Positions 16,269-24,935 of a DNA stretch of 64,000 bases are shown here, in pieces. Position 1 is the stretch's first letter. Each line of letters begins with the position of its first letter. Source of the DNA: Actinomycetota bacterium (GTDB taxonomy: Bacteria; Actinomycetota; Actinomycetes; Actinomycetales; Microbacteriaceae); the NCBI GenBank assembly GCA_947449765.1, contig CANFSP010000006.1, forward strand, positions 62,001 through 126,000. The letters run 5' to 3'. The notes below the pieces were generated by a model that was given only the letters and a program-made list of their open reading frames with translations, had not been told where the DNA came from and did no database searches. The position numbers and the translations under genes were made by a program.

Positions 16269-17489
16269 ATGACGTCGGCGAAGGTACCTATTCTTTCGGC
16301 AGCCATGCTGACATCGCTTGGTCTCATCGGCATGCTGGGACCATTTGGAACCGATGTTTATCTGCCCGCACTTCCGGCAATGGCACAGAACCTGCGCGTG
16401 TCATCGGCCCATATCGAACTCACCCTGTCGGCCTTTACCCTCGGGATGGCCATCGGTCAATTCTTTCTTGGGGCGCTCTCTGATCGCTTTGGGCGGCGAG
16501 TAGTTCTGCTTCTCGGTGGCGCATTGATGACCCTCGCCGCGGCGGTAGGAGCGGCCTCGCCAACCGCAGAAATGCTCATTGCGCTCTGTTTTTTCATGGG
16601 AGTCTTTGGTTCAGCAGGAACCGTGAACGGACGAGCTGTCGTCGCTGACCTCAGCCACGGAAACGCTGCCACTCGCCCCTTCGCCATCCTTGGTCTCACC
16701 ATCAGCGTTGCGCCAATCATCGGCCCTATAGGCGGGACTGCGTTGATGGCCCTCGGTGGCTGGCGCGCGATCTTCGTGGGCCTCGCGATATTTGCCGCTC
16801 TTGCCACCCTGAGCATTGCCATTTTCGTTCCAGAATCGCTGGCCTACTCGGCACGCCACCGCGGCGGATTCAAGACGACCCTCGTGAACAGCAAACGCAT
16901 TCTCACAAACCGTGCTTACCTGACCTACGCGGTGGTTATCTGGTTTGGTTTCGGCACAATGTTCGCGTACATCTCGTCATCATCATTCATCGTGCAAAAC
17001 AATCTGCACCTGCCCGCCTCTGGCTACGCTCTCATTTTTGGGGTCAATGGATGCGGGGTCATTCTCTCCAGCTTCATCACCGCCCTCATCGCGAAAAGAA
17101 CACATCCTCGGCGAATCTTGCTCACTGGTGTGGTCTGCCAAATTGTGGTGATTCTCGCACTCGCCACCATCGTGCTCACACACACGGTTGCCATCTGGAC
17201 CGTCTGGCCGACGCTTTTTCTCCTCGCGACATCCATTGGATTTATCCTCGGGCCGGCTACCGCTCTTGCCATGGCCGAGGTGCGGTTCGCGAGTGGCACT
17301 GCTCTGGCCTTGATGGGGAGCGTCCAGTTTATTTTTGCCGGTATCGCCGCAACACTCATCGGTTTTTTGAGCTCAGATGCCCTCGTGTCCCTCACTATGG
17401 TCGCGGGCGGGATGGTGTTTTGCGTGGTCCTCGCGGTCATCATCGGCACGGTCTCGGGTCATCGCGCTATCCGAGCGACGACGCGATAG
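16269..17489 (+). CDS. MFS transporter, Bcr/CflA-like (second copy)
   Basis: 406 residues from ATG 16269; a start 15 bases upstream (ATG 16254) is equally lacking a ribosome site. It shares the opening GLIGMLGPFGTDVYLPALPAMA and GALSDRFGRRVVLL with the transporter encoded at 8336. About 12 membrane segments are visible. It diverges from the LysR gene and stands at the head of the second catabolic unit, so it is a strong candidate for substrate uptake or product export. The two copies may serve different compounds. Confidence 0.85.
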   Translation: MTSAKVPILSAAMLTSLGLIGMLGPFGTDVYLPALPAMAQNLRVSSAHIELTLSAFTLGMAIGQFFLGALSDRFGRRVVLLLGGALMTLAAAVGAASPTAEMLIALCFFMGVFGSAGTVNGRAVVADLSHGNAATRPFAILGLTISVAPIIGPIGGTALMALGGWRAIFVGLAIFAALATLSIAIFVPESLAYSARHRGGFKTTLVNSKRILTNRAYLTYAVVIWFGFGTMFAYISSSSFIVQNNLHLPASGYALIFGVNGCGVILSSFITALIAKRTHPRRILLTGVVCQIVVILALATIVLTHTVAIWTVWPTLFLLATSIGFILGPATALAMAEVRFASGTALALMGSVQFIFAGIAATLIGFLSSDALVSLTMVAGGMVFCVVLAVIIGTVSGHRAIRATTR

Positions 17490-17593
17490 TACCTATTCAC
17501 TCACCTGTGTAGCGTGAAACCGCTAGCCGGTCTTACGCTCAACACAGAGATTCGTGCGCCTATGGAGGTGCGCTGTGAATGAGGAGTTCTTCC

Positions 17594-18532
17594 GTGACCG
17601 TTCGTCAACTTTCCCACCTTCGCTACATCGCTCTAGCCGTGCCCGACCTTGAAACTGAGCTTGACTTTTTCTCGAAGCACTGGGGACTGTCGGTGGCCCA
17701 CCGTGATGGTGACACTGTGTACCTCGCCGCCGAAGGTTCTCCCGAACCCTTTTCGGTGCGTCTTCGCAAGGATGAGAAGCGCATCGATCTCGTGGGCTTC
17801 GGAGCCCACTCGCGCGACGATGTCGACAAGCTCTATGAAAAGCTGACTGCCAAAGGTGTGCAATTCGTTCACCCGCCTCAGCAGCTCTCGCAGTTCGGCG
17901 GCGGTTACGGAATGCGCTTCTTTGATGGAGACGGACGTACGGTCGAGGTGTCGACCGACGTCGAGCTGCGAAAGAGTCGTCCGATTGCGGAACGCGAACC
18001 CATCCCGGTCAAGCTGTCGCACGTCGTTTTCAACACGACCGGACTCGAATCTTCGGTCCAGTGGTACGTCGATCATCTTGACTTTGCCGTGAGTGACACG
18101 CTCGCTCACCCGGAGATGGGCCCCATCATGCACTTCCTGCGGTGCAACCCAGCGCACCACTCAATCGCCATTGCTGCGGGTCCACACGCGTCGCTACACC
18201 ACATGTCGTTTGAGATGAGGGGCGTCGAGGAGTGGATGCGTGGCTGTGGCAAAATCCTCCGCTCGGGAACGCGCATGGTCTGGGGCCCTGGACGTCACAA
18301 TGCCGGAGACAACACTTTTGCCTACTTCCTGAGCCCGGCCCGCAATACCGTGGAATACACGACGGAGCTCGCGAACATCGAGGATGAGGATGCCTGGCAC
18401 CCGAGCGTCCTCGACGTAACCCAAGTCACGACCCAGGATCAGTGGGGCACGGCTAATGAGTTCACCGAGCTCATTGCGCGGGAGTCGTTCAACGACCCCG
18501 ACCGCGGTCTCTTCGTGGCACCTCCGGTTTAA
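17594..18532 (+). CDS. Type I (VOC) extradiol ring-cleavage dioxygenase
   Basis: 312 residues from GTG 17594, chosen because GAGGAG lies 7 bases upstream; the ATG 15 bases earlier has no ribosome site. There are two VOC modules. The C-terminal one keeps the metal triad His143 (KLSHVVF), His202 or His203 (LHHMSFE) and Glu254 (NTVEYTTE), plus His235 (GRHNAGDN) as probable acid/base. The N-terminal module lacks ligands, as in 2,3-dihydroxybiphenyl and homoprotocatechuate dioxygenases. It should open a catechol-like ring beside the hydroxyls using Fe(II) or Mn(II) and O2. The substrate is not identifiable by eye. Confidence 0.85.
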   Translation: MTVRQLSHLRYIALAVPDLETELDFFSKHWGLSVAHRDGDTVYLAAEGSPEPFSVRLRKDEKRIDLVGFGAHSRDDVDKLYEKLTAKGVQFVHPPQQLSQFGGGYGMRFFDGDGRTVEVSTDVELRKSRPIAEREPIPVKLSHVVFNTTGLESSVQWYVDHLDFAVSDTLAHPEMGPIMHFLRCNPAHHSIAIAAGPHASLHHMSFEMRGVEEWMRGCGKILRSGTRMVWGPGRHNAGDNTFAYFLSPARNTVEYTTELANIEDEDAWHPSVLDVTQVTTQDQWGTANEFTELIARESFNDPDRGLFVAPPV

Positions 18533-18541
18533 GGCAGAGCG

Positions 18542-19306
18542 ATGGGCCGCCTCGACGGAAAAGTTGCACTCATCACCGGAATCGGTGGTGGCATGGGCCG
18601 GCACGCGGCATTGCGCTTCGCTGCCGAGGGAGCACAAGTTGTCGGCTGTGATTTGTATCCCGAGGGCGCAGAAGAAACCGTTGAACTGGTTCGAGCAGCC
18701 GGGGGAGAGATCACCAACTTTGCCCCGGTGAATCTCGCGAATGCTGACGAGTCTCACACGTGGATTGATTCTGCGGCGGCAGTGCATGGAAAAGTTGACA
18801 TTCTCTACAACAATGCGTCGCACCCTAAATTTGGTCCGGTAGATGAGCTCTCGGTTGAGGACTGGGACTATGTCATGGACAACGAACTCAACCTCGTGTT
18901 CTATGCCTGCAAGTTTGCGTGGCCGCACCTGAAGAAGAGCCACGGTGTGATCGTCAATGTGGGTTCTATTGCGGGAACTCGAGGCGTTGAATTTATGCCG
19001 CAAAATGCGCATGGAACCGCCAAGGCTGGCGTAATCAATCTCACGCAGCAACTCGCCGTTGAGGGCGGGAAGCATAAAATCCGCGTGGTGTGCGTGAGCC
19101 CAGGTTTCACGGTGACTCCGTCGACGGCGTGGCTTGTCGAAAGTGGTCCTCAACCATTCAAAGACAACATCGCGCGCATCCCTCTCGGTCGGGTTGGTCA
19201 GCCGGAGGACGTTGTCAATGCGGCACTTTTTCTCGCGTCGGATGAGGCGTCGTGGATTACCGGAGTTAATCTCGTTGTCGATGGTGGAGGGTCAGTTCTC
19301 GGATGA
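18542..19306 (+). CDS. Short-chain dehydrogenase/reductase
   Basis: 254 residues with TGIGGGMG near residue 15 for the dinucleotide, NNASHP in place of NNAG, and a VVDGG C-terminus. The catalytic region reads NVGSIAGTRGVEFMPQNAHGTAKAG. The usual Tyr-x-x-x-Lys has His in the Tyr position (AHGTAKAG), so the standard catalytic Tyr appears to be replaced. It may still be active if a nearby residue substitutes, or it may act as a different kind of enzyme. It starts nine bases after the dioxygenase gene and overlaps the flavin oxidase gene by four bases (ATGA). Confidence 0.8.
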   Translation: MGRLDGKVALITGIGGGMGRHAALRFAAEGAQVVGCDLYPEGAEETVELVRAAGGEITNFAPVNLANADESHTWIDSAAAVHGKVDILYNNASHPKFGPVDELSVEDWDYVMDNELNLVFYACKFAWPHLKKSHGVIVNVGSIAGTRGVEFMPQNAHGTAKAGVINLTQQLAVEGGKHKIRVVCVSPGFTVTPSTAWLVESGPQPFKDNIARIPLGRVGQPEDVVNAALFLASDEASWITGVNLVVDGGGSVLG

Positions 19307-20679
19307 GTACGTTTGCCGGAAAATTTTATGTTCCCAGTGACGAAGGTTTTATCGAAGCGGTATTCGCTCGGGTCTTTAACATTCGTCGACCGGATGACCG
19401 ACTTCCCAGCGCGGTCTTGGTCGCTGAGAACGAGCAGGATGTCGTCGCCGGTGTGAAGTTCGCCAAAGAGAACGGTCTTTCCGTTGCAGTGCGCTCAGGT
19501 GGTCACTCGTGGGCGGTCTGGAGCGTGCAAAATAACACGCTGCTCATCGACCTCGGCAAGCTCAACTCCGCCGAGTATGACGAGGAAACGGGAATTGCGT
19601 CGGCTGGTCCCGCCATCGAGGGCGGAAACGAACTTGATCCCTTCCTCGCGGAACGTGGCCGATTCTTCAACGGTGGGCACTGTCCACCCGTGGGCATCGG
19701 CGGATTTTTGTTGCAGGGCGGACAGGGATGGTGTCAACGCGGCTGGGGCTGGGCGGCCGAATCAGTCGTTGCCGTTGATGTTGTCACCGCAGATGGTGAA
19801 CTCGTGCGTGCCGATGCCACCCAGAACGCCGACTTGTATTGGGCCGCTCGTGGTGCTGGCCCAGCCTTTCCCGGCATCGTGACAAAGTTCCACCTGAAGA
19901 CTCGCCCGCGCTTTGCGCACTTGTTCCACAGTGTGCAGGTTTACGACATTGCTGATTTCGCCGAGGTCATGGCCTGGATGTATCAGGTGGAGCCCACCAT
20001 CTCGCCCGACGTCGAAATCGTGTGTGTGAGCCTCTGCCCGCCATCGCTCAATGGTGAGCCGCGAAAGCGTGTCTACGTGGTGACGGGTGTCGCCCTTTCA
20101 GAAACAGTGGAGGCAGCCCAGGAGGCTCTCGCTCCGTTGCAAACCTGCCCGATCATTGATCGTGCCTTTGAGAACAAAGTCTACGAATCGTCACTCGCGG
20201 AACAGCGTGAAGACCAGTTGCGCATGAATCCTGAGAACTGGCGCTACTTCGCCGACAACGTGTGGGTGGATGGCGCACCGGCTGACATCATCGAGGCCCT
20301 GACTCCAGTCTTTTCAACCTCGCCCGAACCAGATGCGTTCACCATTTGGTTCGGAAATGGTTTGATGCGGGATTTGCCAGACATGGCATTTTCTTTGCAA
20401 GCACCCGCATACATCGCTACCTATTTGGCTTACGAAGATGCGACTAACGATGATCGCAACCGCAGGTGGTTGAACGACGCCATGAAGATGGCGCAACCGG
20501 TCACCGTTGGGCAGTACCTCGGCGACAGCGATATGACTAACCGCCAGCTGAAGTTCATGTCCGACGAAAATTTTGCCAAGCTCCAGAAAATAATCGAGAC
20601 TCGTGACCCGGAGGGCCGGTTTGTGCGGTACCTCGCTAAAGACCCAGCCCACCTGAATACGAATCACTGGCAGATCTAG
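19303..20679 (+). CDS. BBE-like FAD-linked oxidase with predicted bicovalent flavin
   Basis: 458 residues. The PCMH-type FAD domain starts with RLPSAVLVAENEQDV. His68 in RSGGHSW and Cys127 in GGHCPPVGIGG match the two positions that attach FAD covalently in berberine-bridge-type enzymes. The glycine-rich stretch and the GAGPAFPGIVTKFHLK strand complete the domain. The C-terminal BBE segment ends in NTNHWQI. Such oxidases transfer hydride from C-N or C-OH carbons to O2; 6-hydroxy-D-nicotine oxidase is a relative with single attachment. The start overlaps the SDR stop by four bases. Confidence 0.85.
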   Translation: MSTFAGKFYVPSDEGFIEAVFARVFNIRRPDDRLPSAVLVAENEQDVVAGVKFAKENGLSVAVRSGGHSWAVWSVQNNTLLIDLGKLNSAEYDEETGIASAGPAIEGGNELDPFLAERGRFFNGGHCPPVGIGGFLLQGGQGWCQRGWGWAAESVVAVDVVTADGELVRADATQNADLYWAARGAGPAFPGIVTKFHLKTRPRFAHLFHSVQVYDIADFAEVMAWMYQVEPTISPDVEIVCVSLCPPSLNGEPRKRVYVVTGVALSETVEAAQEALAPLQTCPIIDRAFENKVYESSLAEQREDQLRMNPENWRYFADNVWVDGAPADIIEALTPVFSTSPEPDAFTIWFGNGLMRDLPDMAFSLQAPAYIATYLAYEDATNDDRNRRWLNDAMKMAQPVTVGQYLGDSDMTNRQLKFMSDENFAKLQKIIETRDPEGRFVRYLAKDPAHLNTNHWQI

Positions 20680-20689
20680 GAGCTTGAGT

Positions 20690-21205
20690 ATGCGCATCCA
20701 TCTTGGAGCCAACTATCAGGGGTACGCCTTGGGGCGCGAGCTCGAGGCGCGGCTGACCCACGCCGGTCACGACGTCGTGTGGCAGGGGGCTCCCGAATAT
20801 GACGACAACGATGACTACCCGCTGTACTGCATCCGGGTCGGTCAAGCCGTCGTCGAAGACGAAGACAACGGCGTCACGTCGCGCGGTGTCGTCATTGGCG
20901 GAACGGGAGCTGCCGAAGCAATCACCACAAATAAGGTCAACGGTGCCCGAGCCGTTCACGCGGAGCAGCTCGATGTGGTGGTGGATGCGCGCGCGCACGC
21001 CGACGCGAACATTCTCGTCCTCGGTGCCGAACGCGTAAATGCTGCTCACGGGAACACGCTCGTTGATGCCCTCGTTTCCGAACCGTTCCTGAGGCTCTTG
21101 GATGACGCGCGTCGAATCGTCAACACGGCCGAGTTTGAAAACTCCGGCACCATCGAAGGCTGGATGATTGAGTACACGTCGGGTTCATCCGGCACCACAA
21201 AATAG
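20690..21205 (+). CDS. RpiB/LacAB-family isomerase homologue with altered active site
   Basis: 171 residues from ATG 20690, seven bases after AGGAG. Overall fold matches actinobacterial ribose-5-phosphate isomerase B: GVVIGGTGAAEAITTNKVNGARAV corresponds to the catalytic loop, with Glu76 as probable base. His103 aligns with the ring-opening His. The N-terminal Asp-His pair that contacts substrate in RpiB (GADHAGY) reads Asn8-Tyr9 (GANYQGY), and the arginine after the LGAERV strand looks shifted. It therefore probably does not act on ribose 5-phosphate. In this operon it could isomerise a hydroxy-keto acid or sugar-like intermediate. Confidence 0.75.
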   Translation: MRIHLGANYQGYALGRELEARLTHAGHDVVWQGAPEYDDNDDYPLYCIRVGQAVVEDEDNGVTSRGVVIGGTGAAEAITTNKVNGARAVHAEQLDVVVDARAHADANILVLGAERVNAAHGNTLVDALVSEPFLRLLDDARRIVNTAEFENSGTIEGWMIEYTSGSSGTTK

Positions 21206-21219
21206 GGAGCATCGCATTC

Positions 21220-22143
21220 ATGTCACAAGCCGTCGTCTACAACCGCCAAGGCGGTCCGGAGGTTCTCGAGCTCATTGAGGTTGCCGAGCCCAGTCCGGCT
21301 GCTCACGAGGTCGTCGTTGATGTTCGGGCGGCTGGGCTCAATCCGTTCGACTTCAAACTGCGCTCAGGCATCATTCCGATGCCCGTTGAGTTCCCCAAAG
21401 GAATTGGTCTTGAGTTTGCCGGAGTGGTTAGCGCGGTTGGTGCGGACGCCAAGTACTTTGACGGTTCCCCCGTTCGGGTTGGTGACGAGGTGCTCGGTTG
21501 GTCCGAAGGCGGAGCCATGCGGGAACACGTGCTTACTGGCGACGGGACACTTGCGCGTAAGCCACCCGAGCTCTCGTGGGAAGCTGCTGGCTCTCTGACC
21601 ATTGCGTCGCTCACTGCCATGGCGTGCATTGAGTTGATGAATCCACACGCTGGTGACACCGTCGTGGTGAGTGCAGCCGCGGGAGCAGTGGGCGTCATCT
21701 ACTGTCAGCTCGCGATCGCGCGCGGAGCCAGGGTCATCGGCACGGCGTCCGAATCCAATCACGACTTTTTGCGCTCGCTCGGTGTTGAGCCGGTATCCCA
21801 CGGAGCTGGCCTCATCGATAGATTGCGGGAGCTCACCCCTTCGGGGATTTCACTCGCCCAAGATAATTGGGGTCGCGAATTCATCGACATCGCTCTGGAA
21901 CTCGGTGTGCCGGCTGATCGCATTTGCACGATTGTTGATCATGCCGCCACGGCCGAACTCGGACTGGCGAATCCCGGCAGGTATGAGCGCAATCCCGCAA
22001 CTCTCGAGCGACTGGCCAGCGACGTTGCGAAGGGAAACCTCAATCTTCCGATTGATCGGGTATTTCCCCTGACCGAGGTTCGTGCGGCGTTTGAGTTGCT
22101 CGAGACGCGCCATGTTCGCGGCAAAGTGGTCGTCATTCCGTAG
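21220..22143 (+). CDS. Zinc-independent medium-chain oxidoreductase (quinone-reductase-like)
   Basis: 307 residues, MDR superfamily. The N-terminus (MSQAVVYNRQGGPEVLEL) and GLEFAGVVSAVG are typical of NADPH:quinone reductase-like enzymes. The zinc-binding Cys cluster of alcohol dehydrogenases is missing. The nucleotide site is SAAAGAVGVIYCQLA, slightly altered from the usual AxxGGVG. It probably reduces an activated double bond or quinone formed in the pathway. ATG 21220 follows GGGAGC and lies 14 bases after the RpiB-like gene. Confidence 0.82.
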   Translation: MSQAVVYNRQGGPEVLELIEVAEPSPAAHEVVVDVRAAGLNPFDFKLRSGIIPMPVEFPKGIGLEFAGVVSAVGADAKYFDGSPVRVGDEVLGWSEGGAMREHVLTGDGTLARKPPELSWEAAGSLTIASLTAMACIELMNPHAGDTVVVSAAAGAVGVIYCQLAIARGARVIGTASESNHDFLRSLGVEPVSHGAGLIDRLRELTPSGISLAQDNWGREFIDIALELGVPADRICTIVDHAATAELGLANPGRYERNPATLERLASDVAKGNLNLPIDRVFPLTEVRAAFELLETRHVRGKVVVIP

Positions 22144-22273
22144 CGTTCTTCGCGCGGACCCGCCACTGGCCGATAAGACCTATCCGCACGGGCGATACCC
22201 TCATCCAGCATCCACGCCCTATTTTTAGAACTAACGCACACTCCGGTCAGGAGTGTCGACGAAGGGATTCATC

Positions 22274-22567
22274 ATGGCTTTTGTATGCGCGGCAACCTGG
22301 GTTGCCAAAGAGGGCGAAGCGGGTACTGTCGCTGAAGCCTTGAAGCACCTTTCTCCCGCTTCGCGGACGGAAGAGGGCAATATCTACTACCAGGCGTACC
22401 AAGACCCGGCCGAGCCCAACACCTTCCGCATCTTTGAGGTCTACACGGACGAGGCCGCCTTTAAGCAGCACGCAGAGTATGACCACTTCAAAGAGTGGGC
22501 GTTGGGTGTCGCAATTCCCGTGCTCGAGGTTCGTCACCGCGACTTCTACGAGACGCTGGATTTCTAA
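22274..22567 (+). CDS. Antibiotic-biosynthesis-monooxygenase (ABM) domain protein
   Basis: 97 residues from ATG 22274 behind GAAGGG; an in-frame GTG at 22253 sits too close to its own AGGAG. Ferredoxin-like ABM fold pattern: FVCAATWVAKEGEAGTVAEALKHL, then NIYYQAYQDPAEPNTFRIFEVYTDEAAFKQHAEYDHFKEW. Members are cofactor-free quinol monooxygenases (YgiN type) or dimeric helper proteins. A 130-base gap upstream without an obvious terminator separates it from the reductase gene. In this operon it may oxidise a quinol or protect against quinone by-products. Confidence 0.78.
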   Translation: MAFVCAATWVAKEGEAGTVAEALKHLSPASRTEEGNIYYQAYQDPAEPNTFRIFEVYTDEAAFKQHAEYDHFKEWALGVAIPVLEVRHRDFYETLDF

Positions 22568-22575
22568 GCCAGATC

Positions 22576-23544
22576 ATGCAAATCGGTCGTTACCTTCACA
22601 TGGGAATGCCCCACGTTGGCGTGATTCACCACGAGCGCGTCCACAAGGTGGATACCAAACTGGACGTTCTTGAGATTCTCAATCTTCCCCAGAGCGAGCA
22701 GGATGCTCTATCGGCATCTGCCGGACGACGCCACCGATTTCCGATTGAGGAAGCCCACTGGCTTCCTCCAATCGAACCACGAGCAATGCGCGACTACCTC
22801 ACGTTTGAGGCGCACGTCGCGGGCATGAAGAAATCGTTCGATGGCGACGGGACAATTCCCGAGCCGTGGTACGAGGCTCCTGGGTTTTACTTTATGAACC
22901 CCTGGTCCCTCTACGGCGCGACGGATACCATTCCTATGCCTCCGCTGACCGCCCGGCTCGACTTCGAGTTGGAATCGTGCATCATCGTGAAGAAGATGGC
23001 CCGGAACATCACCGCTGAGCAAGCGGGCGAGTACATAGCGGGCTACTGCATTTTCAACGACTGGTCCGCGCGCGACATTCAGGGCCGTGAAATGCAAGTT
23101 GGTCTTGGACCCAATAAGGGTAAGGACTTTGCCAACACCCTGGGCCCGTACATCACCACCCCCGATGAGCTCGAGCAGTATCGAGACGGTGACCGTCTCG
23201 ACCTTGAAATGGTTGTTCACGTTAACGGTGTTGAGTATGGTCGCGACTCACTGAAGAACATGTCGTGGTCGTTCGAAGAGCTTTTAGCTCACGCCTCGCG
23301 TGGCGCAAACGTTGGCCCGGGGGATGTGCTCGCGTCGGGAACCGCGGGAATGGGTGCGATGAGTGAGCACTGGAGCCGTTCCAAGCAGTACGACACACCC
23401 GCTCCACTTCAGGTCGGCGACGTGGTTGAGATGACCATTACCGGCCTCGGCACCATTCGCAACACCGTTGGTCCGGGTGACTCACCCAGTCCCGAGTATC
23501 GCGTGCCGCGTGCTCGTCGCACATACAGCGAGGACCGACTGTGA
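22576..23544 (+). CDS. Fumarylacetoacetate hydrolase family protein
   Basis: 322 residues from ATG 22576, eight bases after the ABM gene. The C-terminal two thirds is an FAH catalytic domain: the metal-binding acidic pair in DFELESCIIVKKM, then CIFNDWSARDIQGREMQ, GPNKGKDFANTLGPYI and the late SGTAGMGAMSEHW loop. Family members hydrolyse, decarboxylate or isomerise acylpyruvates and related beta-keto acids with Mg2+/Mn2+. After extradiol cleavage this is the expected lower-pathway enzyme. The ~100-residue N-terminal region is typical of the longer FAH-like subgroup. Confidence 0.85.
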   Translation: MQIGRYLHMGMPHVGVIHHERVHKVDTKLDVLEILNLPQSEQDALSASAGRRHRFPIEEAHWLPPIEPRAMRDYLTFEAHVAGMKKSFDGDGTIPEPWYEAPGFYFMNPWSLYGATDTIPMPPLTARLDFELESCIIVKKMARNITAEQAGEYIAGYCIFNDWSARDIQGREMQVGLGPNKGKDFANTLGPYITTPDELEQYRDGDRLDLEMVVHVNGVEYGRDSLKNMSWSFEELLAHASRGANVGPGDVLASGTAGMGAMSEHWSRSKQYDTPAPLQVGDVVEMTITGLGTIRNTVGPGDSPSPEYRVPRARRTYSEDRL

Positions 23545-24926
23545 GCACGGTTGTCACGATAAATCCTGCCACCGGCGAAAAGCTGGAAGAGTACCCGGGG
23601 CTCGACGCAGCGGGCCTCGATGCGGCACTGCAACGCACGTGGGATGCGCAACGGAGCTGGCGGCACACACCGATTTCGGAGCGCGCATCCTTGTTGCGCA
23701 ATGTGGCGAAGCTGCTTCGCGATGAGGTTGACGACCACGCGCGTCTCATTAGCCTCGAGATGGGCAAGCCGATTACCGAAGCTCGTGCCGAGGTGCTCAA
23801 GTGTGCCGTGACGTGTGATTACTACGCCGAGCACGCCGAGGAATTTTTAGCCAATAAAGAAGTCGCGACTGAAGCGGTGACGTCCTTTGTCTCCTACGAG
23901 CCTCTTGGTGTCGTGCTCGCTGTGATGCCCTGGAACTTTCCCTATTGGCAGGTGATTCGTTTTGCCGCGCCGGCTTTGACCAGCGGCAACGGTGGTCTTC
24001 TCAAGCATGCGTCAAACGTGACCGGTGCAGCCCTTGCTCTTCACGATCTTTTCGTGCGCGCCGGTTATCCGGCCGACGTTTTTCAGACGCTGGTCCTTAC
24101 TCAGCACTCCATGGTGAACGACATCATCGCCGATGCGCGCGTGGCTGCAGTGACGCTCACCGGAAGCGAAGGCGCGGGCGCACAGGTTGCCGAGGCTGCT
24201 GGGCGGGCATTGAAAAAGACCGTCCTTGAGCTTGGGGGGAGCGACCCGTTTGTGATTCTGGGCGACGCGGATGTTCCGGCCATTACGCCACTCGCCGTTC
24301 GCGCGCGATTCGTCAACACGGGTCAAAGTTGTTTGTGCGCGAAACGCTTTGTGGTTGATAAACAGGTCATTGCGGATTTCGAGGCGCGCGTGGGTGAAGC
24401 CGTAGCGGCGCTCAAGATTGGCGACCCGCTCAACGACACGACTCAAATCGGTCCGCTTGCGAAACCTTCGTTTGTCGATGACATTGACGCGCAGGTTCAG
24501 CAATCCCTAGCCATGGGTGCGCGCTTGATTACCGGTGGTCACCGTCTAGACGGCCCCGGTAATTTTTATGCTCCCACCGTGCTAGCTGACGTCACCCCCG
24601 ACATGCCTGTGTTTAATCAGGAGACCTTTGGGCCGGTGATGGCGATTGTGAAGGCTGACGGTGCAGAGAACGCGATTGAACTGGCCGATGCCTCGCAGTA
24701 TGGCCTCGCGGCCAGCATTTGGACCGCGGATATGAATGCCGGACTTGAACTGGGCAAAGGCATAAACTCGGGCGCACTGTTCGTCAACGGTGTCGTCGTG
24801 TCTGATCCCCGATTGCCATTTGGCGGCGTCAAATTGAGCGGTTACGGGCGCGAACTGTCTATCGAGGGCATGCATGAGTTCACCAACGTTCGTGCCGTCT
24901 GGGCCGGCGCGATGCCTCGGGCGTAG
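23541..24926 (+). CDS. Succinate-semialdehyde-type aldehyde dehydrogenase
   Basis: 461 residues from GTG 23541, overlapping the FAH gene stop by four bases. It is a shorter, GabD-like ALDH: PWNFPYWQVIRFAAPAL, Glu230 (LELGGSDPF), and catalytic Cys264 in NTGQSCLCAKRFVVDK, with a second Cys two residues on, as in many semialdehyde dehydrogenases. It should oxidise succinate semialdehyde or a similar C4-C5 semialdehyde to the diacid, feeding the TCA cycle. This fits the last step of a meta-cleavage pathway that releases pyruvate and succinate semialdehyde. Confidence 0.85.
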   Translation: MSTVVTINPATGEKLEEYPGLDAAGLDAALQRTWDAQRSWRHTPISERASLLRNVAKLLRDEVDDHARLISLEMGKPITEARAEVLKCAVTCDYYAEHAEEFLANKEVATEAVTSFVSYEPLGVVLAVMPWNFPYWQVIRFAAPALTSGNGGLLKHASNVTGAALALHDLFVRAGYPADVFQTLVLTQHSMVNDIIADARVAAVTLTGSEGAGAQVAEAAGRALKKTVLELGGSDPFVILGDADVPAITPLAVRARFVNTGQSCLCAKRFVVDKQVIADFEARVGEAVAALKIGDPLNDTTQIGPLAKPSFVDDIDAQVQQSLAMGARLITGGHRLDGPGNFYAPTVLADVTPDMPVFNQETFGPVMAIVKADGAENAIELADASQYGLAASIWTADMNAGLELGKGINSGALFVNGVVVSDPRLPFGGVKLSGYGRELSIEGMHEFTNVRAVWAGAMPRA

Positions 24927-24935
24927 TCTGAATCC

